Below, piece after piece: positions 37,008 through 50,887 of a DNA stretch of 64,000 bases. Location of the stretch: the NCBI GenBank assembly GCA_000181795.3, contig CM012953.1:13853595-13917594 (forward strand). Reading direction: 5' to 3'. The notes under the pieces were generated by a model that saw only the letters and a list, made by a program, of their open reading frames with translations, made no database searches and was not told the origin of the DNA. The position numbers and the translations under genes were made by a program. Source of the DNA: Trichinella spiralis (Eukaryota > Nematoda > Enoplea > Trichinellida > Trichinellidae). Position 1 is the stretch's first letter. Every line of letters starts with the position of its first letter.

Positions 37008-40000
37008 TTGAAATACTGCCTGAAAAATAACATATGTTTTATACAGTACTTTATGCAAATAGAAATAAATTCATAGAGTCATAACGCCTACCCACAACTT
37101 TTGTGTTGAACGATAAATTTTTAAATGCTTATTACCCTTAAAAAATCACCAAATAAAACAGTAAAATATACCTCACGAGTTCCTTTACCAAATCAACATA
37201 TTTAGCAAATAAAAATTCCATTTTCATTTTGCATTTTGTCGCAAACAGGTTGTTTCTTACCAGACAATCACAAAAAAATGCGCATATCTAAAAATAAAAT
37301 ATTTTTCATAATACAATCAATCTTTCATATTTATTTATTGAAAAACCAATTTCATTAACATTTCAAACAAGCTTATATAAGGAATAAGTAGAAGATTCTA
37401 GCGATATCAGGTAATAATAAGTGAAAAAAGTTTAGATCATTTACTAAATGATTAAATGTGTGAAAAAATAAAAATTTTAATTAAGAAAAAAATATTTATC
37501 TTAAAGCTAACAGTAGATACATTAAACAATAAATTACTAGTTGTATACTACAAACTTGCAATAGATGAAACAATTAATTATGCATTACAGTATACAGTAC
37601 GGTAATATGAAACAAAAAGGTACATAAGAACATGCCCTTTAAGCACATTATTATTGAATTACCTTGAGTAATTTATTAATCTTTATATAAAAATATAAGA
37701 ATGATAATTTTTAAAAATGCGTTAAACAGCTTTATGTTTGTTATAATTTCTCAAAATGCTTGTTCATCAAAACAAAATTAAGTTAGGAATTAAAAACACC
37801 AATTGCAACTGTAAATCATTAAAAATTTTTTATTCATAGTAATGTTGTAATAAAAGCTTCAATCCACAAAGTTTTACAATACAAAATTCTTTTAAATATT
37901 TCTATAAAATTACTTAAGTGATCAAAATAATACAATAAGAACACTCTAAGTCATGCATCATTTAGAATTACAAATAAATATATCTAAATTTACATATTTA
38001 AATGTAAATTAAATTTTGTGAAAAAATTAATTTCTCAATAGGAATTTAACCTGCTTGTCTATAAATTCAAAATGGCGCCAGCGCGAATTGACTATTCATA
38101 GTTCAAAAAATATTGATGATGAAGTTCAATAAACATAATACTAATAAAATTATATTAATATACTGTGTCATATCTTATTAAATGAGAAATTCAAGAATAC
38201 TGAAAAATGGTTCCAATAAATTGCAAATGCTTATGCAGATGATAACCATATTCAAAATATAAGCAAAAAGTGTTACGTAAATTACTATGAATACTTATGT
38301 TTTTTATTGATTACATGAAGAGAAAAATAATAACCGAGTATAAAATAATCAATAATAAAAGCACTATAATTTCATGCATTTTTAACTTAACGTTTTGTTT
38401 AATTTTCATTTTCGAAAAAAATACCTATAAGATACTTCTTTTACGGAAAATACTGCTTTGTCTGTACTAAGATACGGGTTTTAATTGGACTGATGAACCG
38501 AATGTGCTAACAAATCAGCGGGAAACAGGATGTAACTTATATGATTAATTGTTAAACTAATATTATTGTTATCAATTTAAATGATCAGAGCAGAAACTTT
38601 TGGTGTACAACACAAAAATACATACCACTGACGATTATATAAAAGTTATTTTAATTTTGAAATCCCAGAAATAAAGAATTACATTTAGCTTAATTAAAAT
38701 TAGTCAATACTTTTAAATTTAAATATGCCAAAATTTTTAATATGCATTCTGCTGTATCGTATTTCAGAAATAGCAGCGTTATTTATGCAATTCGTTAAAA
38801 ATGCTAAATTTTTTTTATTTTTATTTTTAAAAATAAAAATGAAAGACATTAATTGATTTCAGAAATGTTAAAGAACGAAAGTGTCAACTGCACTACACTA
38901 CACCGTGATCTCGCATTATTTTTGTTACAACTCACTACTGGTAAAAATATTAATAATTAATAATTAGGGATAATTAATTTTGACATTTAATCCTGATTAC
39001 TGCTTTCATTGAATACACTTAATTATAAAGAAAAATAATTAATGAAAATAACATAACCTAGATTAACATAGCATTTATTGTAGAAGACTTTTAGACTGAA
39101 AATCAACAATGAGTTATTTTCATGTTTTACATGCATCCTTGGATATTAGACCATATAAATACATTATACTTTTACATAATTTTCCAGGCGTGGTTTCCAT
39201 CACTGTACAACTTTCTTAATTGCGCAATTACTACATTCCATGATGCAGCGATGATAATTTTTATTATTAACAACCTCAGTGTAATAATTTTGGTCAGCTG
39301 TTGACCTGATCTTAGATGTTGCAACAATAAGCAATCACAATGAAAAATAATGGCATAACCTGATTAACGGCTTAATCTGAGGTTAATAACAGATTCAAGA
39401 TGGCAACATGTGGCTTTTGCCTAGCTCATATTACTGTTATTTTGATGTTGCATGAATAGAGGCAAAACTGACACCAACACTGCATTAATTTTAACTGTGA
39501 ATGGTTCTATTTTTATGAAGACCAAAAAATCATATTTCTTACCGTTAATTAATGCGCATTGCTTGAGTGAAGCAAGAATTTTTGCAGAAAAAAATGATGC
39601 AATTATGAGCAAGAAGTAATAATGCCATAAGTTACATACTTTATTACAAAATTAATCTGTTTTACAATTTTTGATACTGATAAAATAAATTACAGTGATA
39701 AGAAAATATCTGACAGGTAAAAGTGATCAAATAAGGACGCCTCTTTTTGTCACCATTTTAAAATAATGCCATATTAAACATTAGAATTGCAATTTCTACG
39801 CATTTTTTGCATGGAAAAGTCTCATTAAAAGGTTAAAAAGCTGAAAGTTTTGAAAACTTGCTATTTCAAGTGGTTTGACTTAAAACTTTGAAGATTAGTT
39901 GAAAAATAGAGAAGAAGTTAATGTCTTTTGAATTAAACGTTGAATTCTTATATTTCTTGGTAAACAAATGAAGATACATTTTTAGATGCTGCTTTATTAA

Positions 40001-43000
40001 ATTTATGCTTAATAAAGAATTTGTTTACACCAACTTTTTTCAGTATTTGCAGTAAAATTGTTTGAAAAGACATGTAAGAAACTAACAATAAACACTAAGG
40101 AATAAAAAAATTGAATAAACTGTATTTTTTTATATGAAATTTATGTGTATATATGATTGTACAGTCTTAAGATTACTTTATTTTATCTTATTAAGTAATT
40201 TTTACTCTTTTTTTGCACAGCAGTTAAATTAAAAAGCACGTATCATCAGATCACTTCAAAGGTAGCAACTACTTAAGTGCATTGCAAAGTATTTTTTGAT
40301 TTAAATTCAATTTAAATGCTGTTTGTAAAGTTTTAACAGTGAAAGTATATTTCATTGTAATAGTAATATGAAAGTCATTATGCTAAGTAAAAATTTTCAT
40401 TAAATAATGTCAGCATTGCATAAATAGTTGTACGCTTGCGCATATTTTAAATTTTGTCTTCTCCAATTATTAATAAAATCCATTTGTTATGTTGACGCTT
40501 ATTAATAAGGAAAATTAAATCAAAGATACAACTACACGGGTGGAGGTCGGAAGAGCCAGTTCTGCGGCAGCTGGTAGATTCGAAGAAAATGCAGAAAACG
40601 TTTCAAAGGGTGCGCCAAACCGGACCCTAAACAAAATGCAAAACCATAACTTTTCTAATGTTCTCATTTTAACAATAACTCATCAGCAGTTACAAGCCAA
40701 CAAAATCTTAAAATAATTGCAAAAGTTGGTGAAAATGCTGTTAAACTGTGCATAAATTTACAAAATCTTCACATATATATGCATATTTTACTAATTAAAA
40801 CTAGAAAATAATGCAAACTTGTGAAAAACTTAAGTTTCCCATTAAAAACAATATTATACTTTTCACTGATGTTTATGATTATGCTTATTTGCATGTATGT
40901 ATACGTTGAACCTTTTAAATATTAATTACTTTTGCTAACGAAAGAAAAATCTACGCCTAACAATGAATAAAATATCATTTAATTTGTATTAAAAAAATTA
41001 TGTAACAAGTACCAGAGAAATAATAATTTAGTTTTTATACATAATTTTCAAATAATTCAATATCAACAGCCAGCTGGCGTTAAGTCTGTGATATGTACTT
41101 AGAATCAACAACTGGCTTTCATCAAATGAACAACAGCATGTTTTGGTGAAAAATTCGATCAAATCAATTAATTTGCCTTAACATTCGTCATATTAACATA
41201 ACTTAGCAAGCGATAATGATCATCAACATTAACATGAGACAAAGTCAGTCACTGGTTAAAGTTGTATATGACAGAATTTTCACATGGAAAAATTATGGCC
41301 TGATAAATTCCAACATGAAAAGGAATGTTCAACACTGTCATTGCTACAAGTCGGATTTAAAAATATTTAAATAAAATGAAATAAGCATTAATTAATAAAA
41401 CAAAATTTTACATCAGCAGTTATTTTTAATTTGTGTTCGTAGTCGTGGGTTAACAGTGCTGCGATGTATTGCTCATTGTAGATTTGCTTTAAAGATGCCT
41501 TTAAAAAAGCAAAACCGTATTTCAAATTAGAATGCAGTAATTTCTAATAAGCGTAAAATTATTACTTCATTTCAAAGAAAGTAGATTATTCACTTTTGTA
41601 TCCCTATTTAAATTCAAATTAAAAAAAAATTTCTCATGAAATACTGTTATTACAAATCTGCCAAAACATACAAACAAATATGTACTGTAACTCATACGTT
41701 AATTATGAGTTAATAATTAGAATTGAATAGAAACTGCACTTTTAACTGAAATTATAGATCATATATTTGGCATAATGAATGATATTTATTTTATAATTTT
41801 TATTTATTATAAATGTACTATAACTGAATTTTAACACTTGTTTATTTAACAAAACTGCCTACCAAGTACATAATTATTTAAAATGCTAATATTTTTACTT
41901 ACTGCTTTTAAAATAAACCGTCGCATTTAATATTATAATCATGCTTCTGACTTTGAAAAGTTTTTTAGTTCTAAAAAGATAAAAAAAGAGAAATTTATGA
42001 ATCTAATTTAAAACTATGATTGCATTTTTATAATTCATTAATATGCAACGCCATAATTAAAGATACTGATGACACAAGATATTCATTTCTTACATGAAAT
42101 TTATTAGTAGCATTTACCAATAATAATTAAGAACCAAATAAGTAGCATAAGAGTAATCGTTATGCTGTTTTGAAAAGTTATCAAAATTTACATAAATGAA
42201 TAACAAACAAAATAAAGTTGCTTTTTAATGCAAAAAAGAACTAAAAGACATTTGAAAATTTTTCATTAAAAAATGTTTTTTTATTTTGTATTTATTTTAA
42301 TGAATTATTTTTTACTTCTGTTAAATTAAAAAAATTGACAAATAAAATGATGCTAAAAAGATATAAAAAAGAAGAGGGCACCAAATTTATAAACTTTTTG
42401 CAGCAAAAAGTATTCTGTAGACCGTCAGAAAAGCATGTTTTATTAAATGACATATTAATCGCACCCAAGACTTTATGAATGATCGATGAACACGTCTCTA
42501 ATTATTAACTTTATACTTTTTATAAAATTAACTAATCAGAAATTATTAAATTTTTGAACTTATCAAGAAAGATGACATTTCATTATTAAATGAATTGTAA
42601 TACAAAATACATTGCCATAAAATCCTTTGTACATTATTAGTTGAATGGATCTATACAACTTACTTTAAATAATTGCAAAACTTGAGTACAGTAAGCAAGC
42701 TGTGTTAGAATTTATAGAATAAAATTGTTTATCATGTTTTGATGTGCTTTGAAAATATTTAAGATTAATTTTGCAATCTAGTTGCACTTAATTTTTTAAA
42801 GCTAATCTATTGTTAGTGAAACTGATCTTGTTTATTTTAATGACTTCTCAGTTTACTTACACGTAAATATACATTTTTTTCAAATGTTACAATATCTTAT
42901 TACAATAGTTCTTTGCTCATTTCACAACTTACAATGATATTTTTGACAATACAACGCATTATTAACACCAGTGAAATATTATAATCAGTAGTAGAAGTTT

Positions 43001-45725
43001 TGTTACAACACAATACACGCAGCTAAGGATTTTGACTTTGGATGTTTTAAGAAATGTAAAATATAATATGCAGTTAGAAGTAAAAAGTAGATAATTGTAA
43101 ATATTAATAAAGTAAAAGCATTAAAAATTTCTTGGTATATAATTATTTTTAATTTGCTTTTTATAATTTTTCAGGAAAAATGAATATCCACATTTGCAAA
43201 AAAGTATGCTGATGTTAATATTAGAAGGGTTAATGAACAAAAACAGAAAAATTCTGGTAATTTGACGAACCATGGTGGCAAGAAAATGGGACTTTATGTC
43301 TTCTGCAAAGTATTTGATGCCTGAAATATTTTGATATGATTAATGTTTGTTCTTATTCAACACATTCCATTCTATTTTTAAAGTTTCTTGCAATTATTTT
43401 ATGAAAATGCAAATGCAGCATACAATCTTCATTCGTCTATTTTTGAAAGCATGGAGATATTCTGGAAGAATAACAAAAATAATCAATGAATTAAAATTTG
43501 TAAATTTTCAACAAACGAATCTTTGCAAAACATTATATTTGAAACAAATAATTTATAAGCATTAATAAAATGAACATTGATATTATATATACTTCTGATT
43601 AACATATGACATAATAATTTTTATAATATTTTACACTGAATTTTTGATAAAGCATAGGATTTTAAATCAAAATTGTTAATTTAAAATTTTTCACTAAAAT
43701 ATTACAGACATGCATGATGATTGTGTTACTGTTTAATATACAGCACCTTTGATGCAATTAATATCGTTTTGTACTATAAACCACATTACTGGCATTTTTT
43801 ATTCTAACAGAGTAACAACAAGCATAAATCAGTTTAACTTTGAAAATTTTGAAACTATTCAATTAAAAATAAGAAACTGCAAGTTATACATGATATAGAT
43901 GTTTTATTGTACACTATGTTATGGACATTATATATATATATTATTATTACATACATACAAAATAACATTAATTACATCCAGAGAGTGGCGTACATTAAAC
44001 AGTGATACAGTTTGTCATGTATGTCTGTAATTTTCTCAAACTTCTAGTTAAAACTTATATATATGTATATATGGTTTTGATTCTTTTGTTTTTTTAAATA
44101 AGGCACAAAGTCAGTGTACAATAAAATGCAAAGCACAAGCATAAGTTTCTATTATTTCATGTACTAAATCCAATTCATAGTATGTCTGACAAAAGAGGAT
44201 GAACATGAAGATAAAATTTTCTATATAACTTATATGATACATGAAAATGTGCAGTCAATTAATATGAACTCAATGCATGTGCTGAACGGAAATTTTTGCT
44301 TATATATCGTAATTTTACAGTAAGAAACAACTATTAATGGAGAAATTTAAAAATCAGTATTAAAATGTACTTTTAGTAATTTCAAGATATTGCAAAGAAA
44401 TGCTTACCATTGTAGTTTCTATTTAAAATGGTCATTACCATACATGATTAAGTAAACATTCATAGTGCAGTAGTAAAGCAAGCTAAACATGCTTGATATG
44501 TTTATAGTATTATTAATAACACATATGATGCATTTCTTTCAATTTTTGCTTGTTAATTTACCTTAAAACTTTTTAAAATATCTCATTTACTAAATAAGTA
44601 TACCTATTTCATATAAAGAATGCTTTATATACATAAATTTGCATCATATATATGTGGTTCATTTTTGAATTTCACAGAAAGCAGCCATGCTAGGCTTTGT
44701 TTTATTTTTATTTGTTGCTTGCATTGAAGTGACAGTCTCTTAAAAATTATATAATAATGATTTAGCGAGCTATTGATAAGCAGAAGAAGTATTTGTAGTG
44801 AAGTGATAAGTCAAATTTTAGTACTGCTGAATGAATTGTTTAAGAAATAATAAATTTATTGAAATAACATTCTATTACAAAGAAAGATTAATTTGAAAGT
44901 GCAAAATAAAACTAAAAAATGCACGTTTCATAGACACTTTATACGGATAATATTAAAAAGCAATGCACTTAGAGAGATTATTCAACAAGAGAAGTTTCCA
45001 AGTGATACTAAATTCACATCTATACCGAATCAGTGATTATATTAAAATATAAAGCATCCACTTTTAGAAAAGCGCACAACACTGTTCCGGATGCTTACAA
45101 TAAGTTACAGTAGAATAGAATAAATATTTTATATAAATTGCAACAAAATTTATTTTCATTTAATTGAGTGAAAATTTTCTTGTACTTGTACTTGACATTG
45201 TGTAATTTTGAACATTTTAAATGATATTGTACAGAACAAAGATTAGTTGGTGTTAGTGTTGTAAAACACAGTCAATTTTGTGCAAGAACATGTTTTAAAC
45301 ATGCGATATACTTGTATATCTGTTTCTAAATTTAAACAAAATACTGATTGCTTACCTTATCATAATTTTCCATCTTGTAATCCAGGTCGTTTTCAATGAT
45401 GATGATTTATTTCTGAGCCTTAGAACAGCTGGATTATTTCACTTTACAAACAGAGATTTTTTCTGCTAAACTTACAACATTTATACAATTTAATAAAAAT
45501 GTTAAGAATAATAATAAAATACAATAATCAGCTAATGAAAAAAGTCTTAGCTGAAGAAAGCAATATTGAAAAAAAAAATTGTTCACACAACCCTGAATGG
45601 AAATATTCATTTGGGAAGAATGAGAAGAATGCGCTGAATGGAAACAATAAAAGCGGTAAGAGTGTTACCAAAAATGCATAACTTGAATTAAAATGAAGTT
45701 TTTCAACTATTGATAGCTTGGATTG
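37008..45725. other. Gene-poor AT-rich stretch
   Basis: About 8.7 kb of very AT-rich sequence with TA and TAA runs and no frame of recognisable content. The one clear exception is a GC-richer island at about 40535-40635 (see findings). No LTR, tRNA or terminal inverted repeats were recognised by eye. Confidence 0.5.
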
Positions 45726-46012
45726 AATTTCATTTTTGGCACCCTGCAGCATCCAAGGCGACATTTGGTCGCTGGCGGCTCTTGTAGCATTCGATCCATG
45801 AAAATTGTACAGTTAACGCATTACTACTTCCTGTCCTCCTTCTTATTTTCAATGTCGTCTCGTTTGCACCTAAAAGTGTGATCAATCAATCAGCATCAAT
45901 CGACGAGGACTTGAGGAATTTGATTTTGCTCATTCAAGAAAGCTGCAGCAGATTTGCTTTTTGCTCGAAGCTAATTGCCGATATCAGTTGAAATTATTGT
46001 TATTTTTCTATT
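45726..46012. other. GC-richer island of unknown nature
   Basis: Stands out from its flanks in base composition. On the - strand an acceptor-like CACTTTTAG (ending at 45874) precedes about 140 bases open in one frame to a stop near 45738. No family recognised; it could be a terminal exon or regulatory DNA. Confidence 0.25.
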
Positions 46013-49000
46013 TCTTTACAAATATGCATATATTGCATATGTTTATTTATTTATTATTTAAGTAAAAATGGATTGCTTATCTTTGATTATTTACAACAAC
46101 AAGAATAATAACAGCTAAACATTAAACATAAATACGTTCAATAAAACTGTACTATTTTGTGCATGTTCAAGAGAAGATAAATACTTCACGCCTATATCAA
46201 ATTATAAGTCGCATTTCAAATCATGTCTGCATGTGTTATTAGATTTTATCATTGACATATAGATGGATACAATAGAAGAAGAGTTTAGACAAGTTTTACA
46301 TGCATGTCCCAATTTGTTCAACTTCTACATTGATAGAAGCAGGCATGATTATTGTCTTTTGTGGATAAATGTTTACTATTTTAAAATTTCTAATATAATA
46401 TGTATCAACTTTCCATTACATAAGTAAATGCATCTCAAAATACTTCATCCAAAATTACATATATATATATATATACCTATGTATACATATGTTCATGGAG
46501 GATATATTGGGTTTGTATTTTTCAAAAAGCTTATTATATTCTGCTTATGAATATAATTAACTGTATATTAATAAATAATGAGCAAAAAAGAAAAAAAGAG
46601 TAGAATATCTTTTGCTTTCCCAAAAATTCAACAACTAGTGTAAAAATAGTGAAATATAAATTTGAGCTATTTTTTAATTTTCTAATAAACAAGCAACATT
46701 GCAAGAATGATATATGTGTTTATTGAACCAAAACGGAAACAGAAACAAAAATCAAGGGATAAAGCAAGTAGCAATAATATCCCCCTCATCTTGGTTGAAA
46801 CTGCAAGTGCTTTATCACCACCATTTGATCATGGCTGCGTCAGGTCTGGAATGCGCACATTATTCAATTTTCATTTTACAAGTGCGCTTTCCGTAAGCGT
46901 TTCTTTTCCATCGTATATATTTTACTTTCACGAAGATTAGAATTTAAAAAATTTTTCATTGCAACAACCATAAAATAACCAATGCTGCTGCTACTGCTTA
47001 TTGCAAAATTTTCACTTTTCATATTTTTAACAAAATCTTACAGAGAATACTAACTAACAAAAAAACAAAATTATATCAAGAAAAAGAAAAAGGTATTGCA
47101 AAAGAAGAATATCATGTTAATATTAATTAATAATTTTTATAAATTTCTGTAACAGATGTAGAGCATGGTATTTCATTCGTGATAACTTTACCTGTCATCC
47201 ATCCAATAGCTGTGCGTATTGCAAAAACATTCATTCATTCATTCATTCATTACCTGATCTATCTAATGTCGGTGATCAAACTGTCTCTTCTCAATGAAAT
47301 GAGAATAAATGACAAATTTTAAATTTACCATTTATAATATATTCAGTTCATTTTTTTAAATTTCAATTGAAAAAATATTTAAAATCTGTTGTTAAAAATA
47401 TTCTTGTAATGTATGAGAGTAGTGTTGTCACGAATTGCAAAGGATAAAAATTCATCAGTAATGTTTGATATTTATTCACATAACAAACTGTATTTTTAAA
47501 ATTCTTAACTTTCACCTGCTTGAAAACTTTTTTTTATTAACTTTGTGAATCTGTTCCGCATTAGTTCGGATGAAATGATAATTGGATCATAAAAATTTTA
47601 CATTTAAACTGCTTCATTTGAAGTTAAATTTATTTCCTTTGATGTTGTTCGATAATGTTCTATCGCACATGTTTTATGATTTTTGTCATAGGATAAGTGA
47701 GATCTTTTGATAAGGATCAGCGATATTTTGAAATTTATTATTGGATAAATAATACGTACGACTATATCAAATAGATTAATAGGCATACGAGTTGAAAGGG
47801 AACATTTTCAAATTAAAATAATGTTTAACAATAAGTCACAAACGTTTTCTAAAAATATAAATTATTTGCAATTTCAGTATTAAATTTTTGAAAAACAAAG
47901 TGATCAAAAAAGTTCAATGTAATGTCCAATGAATAAGTAAAATGATTTTTAAAAAAAGTGATATTTAATTACAAACAATAATTTATTACTATTATTATTA
48001 TTATTGAAATTTACAATATTATAAATTGATAATGAAATCAAGATGATTATTTTTCAATAATTATTCTTTTCCCTCTTAGGGGGTGCCTGAGCCAACGGCA
48101 ACAACCAGCAAGCAGCCTGCTTGCATTTAGAAGCATCCTCCCTTGCAGGTGGGCACAGTTGTATGCCTATATGTCCGACCTTGGTAAAATGTAGAAAAAA
48201 GATTGCTGTTAGCTGCTTTTGCCCAGTAAAAGTGGTCGAACAAAACAGCTGTATGGCGATGACGATGAAGGCCAGCAATGTATCGTTACTGACCGAAAGC
48301 GAAACTTGACCAACCACGGCTAACAGTTGGCCAACGGCCTTCCATCTCTGTCAATCTGCTTTTTTTCTTCTTTTAGCTCAAGGATGGTTGTTTTCTTTGC
48401 TTGTTGGTCCTATTTGACAGTATTTGCCAGACGTTGCTTATTCCATTTAAACTGTTGCATATTCATCTTTATTATTACAATTGATTTTTAAAAATTATTC
48501 TACTAAAAATTTTCCATCTAAAATATCAATATTTCAACAAACCAATCATTGTTAACTATTGTAAAATAAAATTGAAATAACATTACCATGCAGAAGATAG
48601 ATATAAGAAAACTTGTACATTGTGAAGCGGTTTACTTATTCAATAAATTCTATTGTATATATTAAGCTAGTTTAGATATTTGACGGTAATTATTAAATTT
48701 TTCCGGAGACTTTTCCTGGGTAATTTTTCTTCTTCACCTATTTTCAACGGAATGCACAATGAGGCTACACTTAAGAGATTTCTTTTCTTAATTAACGTGA
48801 GGCTTTTACTAAACTAGTTTTCCATCTTATTTAATATGTACATTTCATGAAATCAATGTTTTCCATATTAGATTAATTAATTAATAATCTTCAAATGAAA
48901 AAAAAGTATATCTTTGCTTCAAATATGCTGCCATATGTTTTTATTTACAAAATGCAAAATCATCAGCTGATTTCAAAAATGAAAATATTTAACTTGAAAC

Positions 49001-50875
49001 TATGCAACAAAACAGTTCAATATTTGATACAGGTACACGTGTTTTTTGTTATTATAAAAAATCATTATAATATATAATTGATTTGAATTTTGTGATCATT
49101 CTATTCCCATTATCAGAGACTTTAGCGTTTTTTAAGTTTACATTTAAAGATACAAACAGCATGCAACTTTTGAAAATAAAACTTTAAAAAAAACTAATAA
49201 TAAAAAGATAATTTCACATGACATCGAAAATTGCTTCACATCCTCAGGGTTTGCAAGCTTTATCTTCGAGCTTATTAAAACTGTCATTGTCATATGTAAT
49301 AAATTAGCTGCGCCATACATTAAAATTGACTTTCGCACGAATTCCATTTCAACAGCTGTTCTCTGAATAGCTGGCTTTTCAAAGGAAAACAGCCGTTTAT
49401 CGTTAGCCGTTTTGAAAAATTGTGCACATTTGTAAAACTTTTGGTCAGTTTTAATTGTCATCACTTGTTTAATGTGATTTTGTTTTCTATTGAAGCAGAA
49501 AAAAAACAACTTTTATTACATATTTTCAAAAGTTTCTGAAAATTATATTATCTGTATGTGAAAATGATACAGTTAATAAATAAATGGACAGTTTAAATAT
49601 ATATTATCATTTAATTTGACGTAATGAATTTGATAAAAGTGGAATTGAAAATGGTGGTGGTTATTAATAAGTAGTAAATATGCGATGTAGATTGATTTTG
49701 TCGACAAAGTATTTGATTGCATAATCGACATTATTATTACCTTGAATGGCCGCTTTTGTTTAATGTGGGTCGACTTCATCGCAGCTGAAAATAGTCGTAC
49801 TGTGAGCAATGATTGTTGCTGTCAGGCGTGAAAAGAAGTCACTGAAATTGACCTCAGCTGTTTGATGAAAGCGAACATGAAAGGGAAAAGCTTTATTTTC
49901 TAGCAAAACGGTTTTCATTGAACAGAAGCTAGTCCTTGGATCAGGCGTTTGTAGACAATAAGAAGGGCACTTCACTTTGACAGCAATACAGACAGATTGA
50001 TTGTCTGTGTGTAAAGTACAAAAATTGTAAATAAATAAATAAATGAGGAAGCTGAGGCTAGGGCTTTGTTCGACCAGTTTCAAAAGTGACGTCGAATATA
50101 CCAAACGTACAAAAGTGACACTTCAGCAAAAAATACAATCACCTGTCTCAACAGTGGTACCTTCCCCCTGTTCTACCCCTCATTTTGCATTCTCATCTCA
50201 TTTCCTGTAAAAATCAGCTGTTCCATTTTCTTCTTCTTCCACTTCACTACAAAATATGTATATATAGCTCATATTTTCCAACGGATAGTTAGTTTTATTT
50301 TTAAATATTTCATCGTAAGCAAATCATGTTTTAATTCTTTTTTCTCTTCAAACTCCAAGACATCAAAGTTAGCAAAATACAAACTTCTGCTGGATGTTGC
50401 AAAATTTAATCGAAAAGCAATTTACATTCCAATTTTTTCAAACACCATTTATCTTGAAACCTAATCCTGTGAGTACAATTTCAGTTAAACAAAAAAGATA
50501 CATCATATTTTTTTCGTTATTAAAAATATTCAACAAACAATATTGAAAAAGTATTTACCTACGTGATTGAGAACTTTGAAATATGCACAAAAATTTGTAA
50601 AATGGGAAATTCTCTTTTTACTGTTGTTCAGCTAATAAAATGCAATCTACTATTTTTAATCTACGACAATTATATTCAATTACAAAACGATACACGATCA
50701 ACTTTCCCACCTCCCACCTGCACATGTGTAGAAGAAGATGTGCAAATTTCATAATTTTTGTTTTTTACAAAATTTTTTAAAATTATTGTTCATTCCCCCT
50801 TCCCCTCCCTCTTTCTCTTTTATTCTTTACCCACAATCAGATCACGTTTATAACATAACGTAAAACCGACAAATC

Positions 50876-50887
50876 TTTCCCGCCAAA
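50876..50887 (+). promoter_or_regulatory. Canonical E2F-type site
   Basis: TTTCCCGCCAAA, a textbook E2F/DP core, in a GC-richer island 3.4 kb upstream of the cyclin D start codon. Functional link to the cyclin gene is inference. Confidence 0.35.

Noticed and set aside
47230-47260. CATT tandem repeat considered as a CRISPR-like or minisatellite array
   Set aside because: Plain tetranucleotide microsatellite with no spacers.
49760-50104. 114-codon frame on the - strand
   Set aside because: Has a hydrophobic N-terminal stretch but no family resemblance, and no splice or promoter context; kept only as part of the island list.
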